Assembly (NCBI GenBank): GCA_036346395.1
Contig: CM070599.1
Coordinates: 16,173,232 to 16,237,231 of the forward strand
Source: Hsuehochloa calcarea
Taxonomy: Eukaryota; Streptophyta; Magnoliopsida; Poales; Poaceae
Reading direction: 5' to 3'
Length of the DNA stretch: 64,000 bases
The notes under the pieces were generated by a model. The model ran no database searches. It was not told the origin of the DNA and saw only the letters and a list, made by a program, of their open reading frames with translations. The translations under genes were made by a program, and so were the position numbers. Shown here piece after piece: positions 57,053-64,000 of the stretch. How positions within the stretch are numbered: position 1 is the first letter of the stretch; every line of letters begins with the position of its first letter.

Positions 57053-58436
57053 CACTACTACACAAAACCTTATCACGGGCGGTTCTAAACTATCATCATA
57101 AACGATTTTTGAACCATCTGAATTTATGCGTCTGTGATGATATAAGATCATCATAGACGGTTTTTGAACCGTCTGTGAAAAAGGTTATCACAGACGGTTA
57201 TATTCACGAACCGTCTGTGATGACTATGACAGACAGTTCGTGAATAGAACCGTCTGTGATAGTCTATTTTCACAGATGGTTCTGAACAGTAATTATCACA
57301 GACGGTTCTTGTTTAGATCCGTCTGTGATAGCTTTTTTATTGCAAAAAAACAGATTTTCACTTCGTCTGGAACCTCGCGAATGAATTCGATATGGATTTT
57401 TGGATTGAACTTTTTGTTAGCTTTCTCATAATAGCCACAGCATCACAGTAACATCAACTCAATCCATTCACAGAGCACTAAAACAACACGGCATCACGCA
57501 CATCACAGTAGCATCAACTCAATCCATTCACAGAGCAAAAGGGGGAGTGGAGAGAGTGAGATCGTGGGAGGCTGGGGCGACGAGGTCGTGGAAGGCCGAC
57601 GACGATGAGGCCGGAGCGAGGTGGAGGAGGCCACGGGCGACGAGCTCAGGGGAGGACGGGACGACGAAGTAGAGGAGGCCGGGGGCGACGAGGTCGTAGG
57701 AGGCCGACGACGACGAGGTTGGGGCGAGGTGGAGGAGGCCGCGGGAGACGAGCTCGGGGGAGGCCGGAGCGCAAGGTCAGGGCGAGACGGAGATGGCAGA
57801 GGAGGAGATGGAGATGGCAAAGGAGAAGATTGAGGACTCTGTTAATATAAAGAGATTTTCGGCAGCCCGCCCATTAAGTGCAAATTTTCGTTTTCCCGTC
57901 CAACAAAGCAAAAGTATCATAGACAGTTTTATACAAAATTGTCTGTGATAAGCGTCTCATCACCCCAGCCTCCCACGACCTCACTCTCTCTACTCCCCCC
58001 TTTTGCTATGTGATGTGTATTACTATTGTGATGTGTTAGTGCTCTGTGAATGGATTGAGTTGATGCTACTGTGATGTGGGTGATGCCGTGTTGTTTTTAG
58101 TGCTCTGTGAATGGATTGAGTTGATGCTACTGTGATGCTGTGGCTATTGTGGGAAAGCTAATGAAAAGTTCAATTCGAAAATCCATATCAGATTCATTCG
58201 CAAGGCTCGGGAGGCTCCAGACGAAGTGAAAATCCGTTTTTGTTTTTTTTTTGCAATAGAAAAAGCTATCACAGATGGTTCTTATTCAGAACCGTCTGTG
58301 ATGGCCTTTTTTACAGACGGTTCAAAAACCGTCTGTGATGATCTCATGTCATCACAGACACATAAATTCAGACGGTTCAAAAACTGTCTGTGGTGATGGT
58401 TTAGAACCGTCTGTGATGAGGTTTTGTGTAGTAGTG
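57053..58436. mobile_element. foldback CACTA element at a rearrangement junction
   Basis: It begins CACTACTACACAAAACCT and ends with its reverse complement, with ~38 bp of near-perfect terminal inverted repeat. Sub-terminal AACCGTCTGTGATGA motifs fill both ends. Beyond the termini the two halves remain inverted copies over roughly 500 bp each (57053-57590 and 57960-58436), around a G/A-rich centre (57600-57850). No transposase is present. The flanking triplets differ (ATG at 57050-57052, GTT at 58437-58439), so there is no target duplication: left is a PR-1 pseudogene, right a retroelement LTR. Confidence 0.88.
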
Positions 58437-59036
58437 GTTGTACTTTGTTGACTCATGAACTCACGCTTGTTGTTGTTTTTCTTTTAGGTACCTCTCGAGG
58501 CAACGACATGTATGGGAAGGGGTAGTTTGGTGCACTTCACTTATATTTACTCATAGCAAATAAATTAGATTGTTTACCCAAGTCTCGTACTCTTGGTAGT
58601 ACTTTTATATTTCGGACTGAGTTCACCCTTCGCGGTGATGGATTTATTTGTACTTGTAGTAGCCAAAAATTGTGGCGGATGTTTCATTTGATGCTTTAAT
58701 CTTTGTTTTTGATTTGTTAGTTCCATTTGATAGAATAACATGAATATCTTAATTAGTTTTACCCTTGTTTTTCTGACGAGTCTTGATGATTTAGTTTTAA
58801 TTGATAAAGAGCTACTATCATTATGTTCCTTTATCCCTTTAGTTCGGTTTGGATGAGAAATAGCTTGAGCTATGCCTAAGTATTCATTAGTTGACTTGTC
58901 GTAGTCATATTTCTGTCTATTTGAAGCTTGTATTAGTTCTTGTTGATTTAAATTAAGTCATTCGTAGTTGAAGTAAAATGTTGTCGTAAAGTTGCTGAGT
59001 AGCATCTTAGGCCCTATGCTGGTCTGGGGTGTTACA
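58437..59036 (+). repeat. LTR tail of a non-autonomous-type element
   Basis: The last ~600 bp of an LTR related to 14530-16890, ending GGGGTGTTACA at 59036 and followed by a primer-binding-like site. Its head is missing, cut off at the CACTA terminus. Confidence 0.7.
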
Positions 59037-59070
59037 ATTGGTATTAGAGCGTACAATTGGTATTAGAGCG
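59033..59070 (+). repeat. 19-bp tandem duplication across the LTR end and primer site
   Basis: TACAATTGGTATTAGAGCG occurs twice back to back (59033-59051 and 59052-59070). Each copy holds the LTR end plus a primer-binding-site variant (TGGTATTAGAGC; the consensus has C at the sixth position). Confidence 0.9.
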
Positions 59071-59800
59071 GGCATTAGATCCGTGGTAATTGAATTATTA
59101 AATTGACACACTGTGCACAGTAATATGGGAATGGGGTCAAGCATTGCATTTACGTTTTCGTTATGTCGCATTGAGAATGCTGTTATGAATTGATTGTGCT
59201 TGTGATTTGATTAATATGATGATTATGTGTGATGATAGTTACTGTTGAGAGGTTGAGATCGTGGTTGTGATCCTGGGCTTTGCTAGGTTACACCACCGTT
59301 CGTGGTATGAGTTTACTAAAGTGGTTACCCCGAGTACCACAGTTACAAATGTTGAGGGTGAATTCCTTTAGAAAAGTTGTTCTCTTTTTGAGCTTGATTT
59401 AAGCCAATTATAGGAATAGTTGCAGATGATTAATTTTCTTAGGATATTGGTTACAAGGCAGTTGTTGGGATTTCACTTGGTCTCCATTTGTGTTATAGAG
59501 TAATTATTGGCTCTTTCGATTGTTGAGTTGCTTTGATACTAATGAACATTGTTCATTGACGAGATTGTTATCTCGATGGTTGTTCCATTTTTTCTTATTG
59601 GAAAACATGACACGTTTATTCGTTTGATATTTTGGACAAAGAAAGTTTTCTGTTGCAAGTTCGTTAAAAAGTGAGAGCTATGGCTTTATGTATTTTTTTG
59701 GATTATTTCGAATAATGAAGTTTAATGCCTCTCTTTTCTGAAAGAATGTGTTAAAACCTTTTAGTGATGTCTTGTCATACTTAACTAAGAGGTTTTAATT
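59071..59800 (+). mobile_element. 5' interior of a second non-autonomous element, truncated
   Basis: Sequence after the primer site matches the interior starting at 16905: TTAAATTGACACACTGTGCAC directly downstream, then collinear blocks through about 59780 (matching roughly 17000-18050). The rest of the interior and the 3' LTR are absent. There are no coding ORFs. Confidence 0.75.
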
Positions 59801-60400
59801 AAATGATAAGTTAGCATCTCCCAACTACTATTGTTCTACTGGACTCACCGGCTCTAGGATCGAGGTTTCCTATTCTTACATTTTATCGCACAAAAATAAA
59901 ATTATTACTCATATTCACATGCAACCATGTTTATTTAATTTTACGCATGCAAATATGCCTAATTGATTTTATCTAGGTGTGTACACATTTATTTATTTTA
60001 AATAGACTCGGGGTTGTTTATTTTAATTATTCTATTATGATTAAATTATTTCTAACACATCAGACTATTTGTCTAGCTTAGTGACCTCTACTGGCGATTA
60101 ATTTATTTAACAGGCTTCAGATTAATTCTACGCTTTTTCCTATTTTTATTTTCGACAAGTCTATCTATGGCTATCTATGGGAATTATCAAACATAAACCG
60201 TTCATTTAGGTTAAGATCCAAGGGTTTGTATGCTAATTAATTTTATCCGAGGGCCACATTTTTAAAGGTGACGTGACTTGATAGTGATTTGAACATTGAG
60301 GTGAAGAGGATTTGTAGTCTAAATTATTCAATCCAACGTACTCTAGAATAATTATATTTGGCCCGTTGGCCAATGTATAGTCCAGCCCAATTCCAACCTC
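59801..60400. other. LTR-fragment sequence and 5' flank of the RUS gene
   Basis: 59851-59972 is an inverted copy (about 85% by eye) of 27907-28026, read as a minus-strand LTR fragment. The rest is AT-rich. 60360-60430 is the likely promoter or leader side of the RUS gene; no convincing TATA box is seen. Confidence 0.45.
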
Positions 60401-60549
60401 TCCCTACGGACTGCAGCTAAACCTCAGCCCCCAAGCTTGAAAATTCCAAATTCCAAGCCGCCGACGCCGGCCGCCTCCCTCCACCCCCGCGCCGTCGTCT
60501 CAAACCCCGCCTTCGCCGCCGCCACTTCTCACCAAACCATTCCTCCGAT

Positions 60550-63500
60550 ATGTCCTCGTCTCAGTCTCTCCTCCTCCTCCCCTGCACCCTCTCCCCGCCA
60601 CCCCTTCCTCGCCTCGTCGCCCCGCACCCTCCCTCGTCGCCCCTCACCACCGCTCGCCGCCTCCGCCACCTCCCCCGCCTCGCCGCCAAGCCCTCCACTC
60701 CGCCCCTTGCAACCTTCCACCCTGGCGGCTTCGGCGATGGAAGTAACACCGGTGGTGGTGGCGATGGACGAGGAGGGTGGTGGTGGCAAGGGGGAAGAGA
60801 CCCTCCCGACCCCGGAGACGGGTGGCGGCGGTGGCTCCAGTCCCTCCACCCTGGGTACCTCCTCCTGTTCTTGCTCCTCCAGTCCGACGCCTTCGCCCCC
60901 ATCCCGTCCGCCCTCGCCGAGGCCCTCGGCGCTAGCGGCGGCGGCGAGGGCATGAGCGTCTGGGAGGTGAGGGGTGGCGCGCGCACGCTGCTCGTGCCGG
61001 ACCCGACCGGGAGCTCCTACCTCGTTGCGGGAGACGAGAGGCCGAAGCAAGAAGAGGTGGAGAAGGTGGGAGGTGGGTGTGATGACTTAGCCGCTCTGCG
61101 GAGGCAGCTGGACCGGTCATGGCGGCGGTGCGCCGATGTTGGTGTTCAGTTGCTGCTCCCCGATAGGTACCCTCACAGCGTTAGCAGCGACTACCTGCAG
61201 TACTCTCTGTGGCGCGGAGTGCAGGGCGTTGCCAGCCAGATCAGCGGCGTGCTCTCCACGCAGGTATCGTGACGATTGCGTACATTCATGTGCAATTGTC
61301 CGGTTCCTAGGTAAAATGTAGCGTTTTTATTGAGTGAATTGTGTTGTTCAGGCATTGCTGTATGCAGTTGGATTGGGGAAAGGTGCTATACCGACTGCAG
61401 CTGCAGTGAATTGGGTGCTGAAGGATGGATTGGGGTACTTAAGCAAGATATTGTTGTCGAAATTTGGCCGGCATTTCGATGTTAATCCAAAGGGGTGGCG
61501 GCTGTTTGCGGATCTTCTGGAGAACACAGCTTATGGGCTGGAAATTTTGACTCCGGTGTTCCCTCACCTATTTGTTCCTATTGGGGCTGCTGCTGGAGCT
61601 GGTCGATCAGCAGCTGCTTTGATACAGGTCAGGACTGTTACTTTTGGTATGGATTTTCAGCATTACAGTGTCTCTTACTTGTGATGTGCACACCACTGGG
61701 TAAACTTGTCCATTTGATACATAGTTCCAGAAACCATACACATCGTTACTACTTTATCTGTGATGATCTGCTGCCTTGTGTTGTTTTATTCTCCTTTTGT
61801 CACCTATATCTAATATGACAAGATTTAGATCATCGTAGTTGCAGATGTCATGTATTTTGACATTCATCACAACAATGAAATGAACTTGCAATATGATTTT
61901 CGTGGGGGTATTCTTTTCTGCTATATCCAAATATAACATCTCCCCCAGAAACTGATATTGATAGGTGTTTGACTGCGGTCTTCTAGTGCTTGTGAGCTTG
62001 TTGTCTTTCCTCTAATATTTCCTTGCTTTATCTTCTATCTTGAAGCTTTCTCAAAACAGAAAAAGCATAATAACTAAAGATACTCTGCTTCTGCACATAT
62101 CATACATGTTCACTGAAACTTAAGTGGTTGATACTCTACTGGATTCAATATGAGAACCCAATTGCTTGGGTAATTCTGATGGCACCATGTCAGCATGTAA
62201 TTGTTGCTGAATGCTGATTCTTTGTGTTATTTGTTGAGTGCTATGGAAGTTGTTTTGCTCTGAGCAAATTAATGACCATATATAATAGTACCTTAACTGC
62301 CTATCAAATGATTGTATGGTAGTGTATATGCTTGGAATATTTATCTGTCCATTCGAATAGAGTAAAATAAATAAACACTACCCTATGCTATTATACTGCT
62401 ATTCCAAATCACATCATCTTTCAACTTTGATATGACGGACTATTTTGATACTGTTATCTGTTATTGATTTGTAAGATAATGCAAAGAATTTAATTCTGGA
62501 AGTTTGCCTATCATGAGTATGTTCAATCATTTATATAATTATATGTATCCAGGCTGCCACGAGAAGTTGTTTCTATGCTGGCTTTGCAGTCCAAAGAAAC
62601 TTTGCCGAGGTGAAGTCAAACTATCCTTATTTGTGAACAGTTTTCGCTGAGCATTGGATTTGGCCCTGTTGGAATTGTTTTGTTTACTCATGCATCAGTC
62701 ATTCAGTTTATCAGAATGTCGTACGTAAGTTGATGTCTTGTAGGATGACACCTTGCTGTTTTTCTTCACTTAATTTATCCATGTAAAATTATAGTACAAG
62801 ATGCTATATCGAATCCTATAAGCAAGATTTATCTATCTCGGATTTTGCTGCTCTTTTATATATTTTCATCATCGATGTTAGGGAACACATGGTATGGTGT
62901 GGACGGATATTTCTGCTTGTTTTGATATTTGAATTATAAACCCCACCTTCCATAAGTATAGCTGCATAGTACTATTTATTTTTTTTGTCTACTCTGCTCT
63001 CCTGTCATTTCTAATCTTTAAAGGAACTGGATGTATAACTTGTACCCCTTAAGATCTTAAATTTTGGTCAGTACAACTTCTGTGTTTCACTTTGCATTTG
63101 AGTGACTGAAATCAATTAATTCTGACATTTCAGGTCATTGCGAAGGGTGAAGCTCAGGGAATGGTTAGCAAGTTCCTTGGCATAATGCTAGGCATAGTGT
63201 TAGCTAACCACATTGGCTCATCAGTACCATTAGCTCTTATTTCATTTGCTGGAGTTACCGCAGTTCACATGTATTGCAACCTTAAGTCTTATCAATCAAT
63301 TCAGCTGAGGACGCTGAATCCTTACCGCAAGTAAATTTCTCCACTGCTGCTTATCTCCATTCTGCTGTGTTTTTATAGTGCTCATATGGTCACAACCTTT
63401 CTATGAGTGATATTATTTTGTCAGTAAGGCTAAAAGTTAAAATGGTTAGCTGGATGGATCAATATCTTCATAATGCATAAAAAGGCCTTTGAACTTGATT

Positions 63501-64000
63501 GAACTAGGCCAAACTTCAGTTTAGTGTTCACATTTTCGCCAACATTTTTTGTGTGCAAATATTGAAATGTAACTTGTAATGATGGTATTGTATCATTTGC
63601 AAATTTATCAATTCTAAGAATATGGTATTAAAGTGAGTTTGATAGAAGACAAACCTTAAAAAATTCCTGCTAGCAGTGGCAGCATGACAAAAATTAAAGT
63701 GATTTTTGATAGAAGACAAACCTTAAAAAGTTCCTGCTGGCAATGGCAGCATGACAAAAATAGGCCAATATCACCCAATTCAACTTGGACTAGATAGTGA
63801 TAAACTGCCATGTTGGTACAAATGTGACAGTTCAATATATACCATGATACGTTAATTATGCTTGCAGTAACTTATGTTGTTTATTGTTCTTGCAAATAAG
63901 AACATCTTTTAAAAATATTATGTAGAAATACAAAAATATTTTTAAAATGAAAAACTTGATGTTTTGGTCAGGTTGAGAGGTGTATTTGCTGGAACTCTTT
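60550..64000 (+). CDS. RUS-family (DUF647) protein, 5' exons, runs off the window
   Basis: Five coding exons are visible: 60550-61263, 61352-61627, 62553-62609, 63134-63330 and 63972-64000 (cut by the window). All introns are GT-AG and the reading frame is kept across every junction (phases 0, 0, 0, 2). The first ~100 residues are Ser/Arg/Pro-rich, as in a plastid transit peptide. The DUF647 domain begins near residue 200 (LPDRYPHSVSSDYLQYSLW) and continues through [72 protein letters not shown] and YQSIQLRTLNPYR. RUS proteins (ROOT UVB SENSITIVE) act in UV-B response, auxin transport and development. It resembles the RUS4/RUS5-like branch more than RUS1 or RUS6, from memory only. The gene looks intact. 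Confidence 0.9.
63630..63762 (+). repeat. 66-bp tandem duplication in an intron of the RUS gene
   Basis: Two adjacent units (63630-63695 and 63696-63762), each with GATAGAAGACAAACCTTAAA and GGCAGCATGACAAAAAT, differ at only a few bases. They lie in intron 4 (63331-63971), clear of both splice sites. Confidence 0.85.

Noticed and set aside
57503..57850. ORFs in the centre of the foldback CACTA
   Set aside because: They consist of G/A-rich repeats giving Gly/Arg/Glu or Ser/Pro runs, with no domain.
55849..59972. One large inverted duplication from 26.6-28.0 kb to 55.8-60.0 kb
   Set aside because: The 59851-59972 match lies on the wrong side of the PR-1 copy for simple collinear inversion, so only 55849-57052 is called as the duplicate.
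60437..61120. ORFs overlapping RUS exon 1 in other frames and on the minus strand
   Set aside because: They are shadows of a GC-rich first exon. Only the frame from 60550 continues into the DUF647 exons with conserved splice phases.

Overview
The window is plant nuclear DNA, almost certainly from a grass and probably rice (Oryza) or a close relative. Grounds: GC-rich intronless coding islands in AT-rich flanks, nested Ty3/gypsy elements with 2-4.5 kb LTRs, CACTA (En/Spm-like) transposons, a PR-1 gene cluster with monocot-type sequences, and a plant RUS-family (DUF647) gene with canonical GT-AG introns. The species call is inference.

Host genes. Four PR-1/CAP-type secreted protein genes or copies with intact reading frames lie at 26358-26912 (+), 27270-27791 (+), 31390-31935 (-) and 55943-56464 (-), with a PR-1 pseudogene at 56720-57052 (-). 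The pair at 55.9-57.05 kb is an inverted copy of the pair at 26.6-27.9 kb. A multi-exon RUS-family gene starts at 60550 and runs off the right edge.

Mobile DNA, left to right. 1-6367: 3' part of a Ty3/gypsy chromovirus (decayed pol with chromodomain, then a 3.1 kb 3' LTR). 6469-7185: LTR tail, minus. 7186-13786: a minus-strand LTR carrying a solo LTR of another family (8322-10483, TSD ACTAA). 13975-25280: a plus-strand LTR split by a complete non-autonomous LTR element (14530-23002, TSD TTCTC). 27.9-28.9 kb: LTR tail. 28910-30141: truncated CACTA with a transposase-associated domain. 33957-36808: CACTA element (TSD CTA). 38948-48917: gypsy element (TSD TATAT) with gag remnants, interrupted by a solo LTR (44379-47617, minus, TSD CAAAG). 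51692-54817: solo LTR of the same family, plus (TSD ATATA). 57053-58436: foldback CACTA element sitting at a rearrangement junction. 58437-59.8 kb: tail and interior of a second copy of the non-autonomous family.

The host genes are ordinary in kind: apoplastic PR-1 proteins, and a RUS protein probably sent to plastids. The unusual points are stepwise loss of the CAP tetrad across the PR-1 copies, a 42-bp deletion that puts the TATA box of the fourth PR-1 gene 15 bp from its ATG, a CACTA element exactly at the edge of the PR-1 duplication, and a recurrent exon-like cassette (TAG, about 60-130 nt, then usually AAGGYAAGT) inside the LTRs. I saw no CRISPR array, rRNA or tRNA gene, and no clear new biochemical system.
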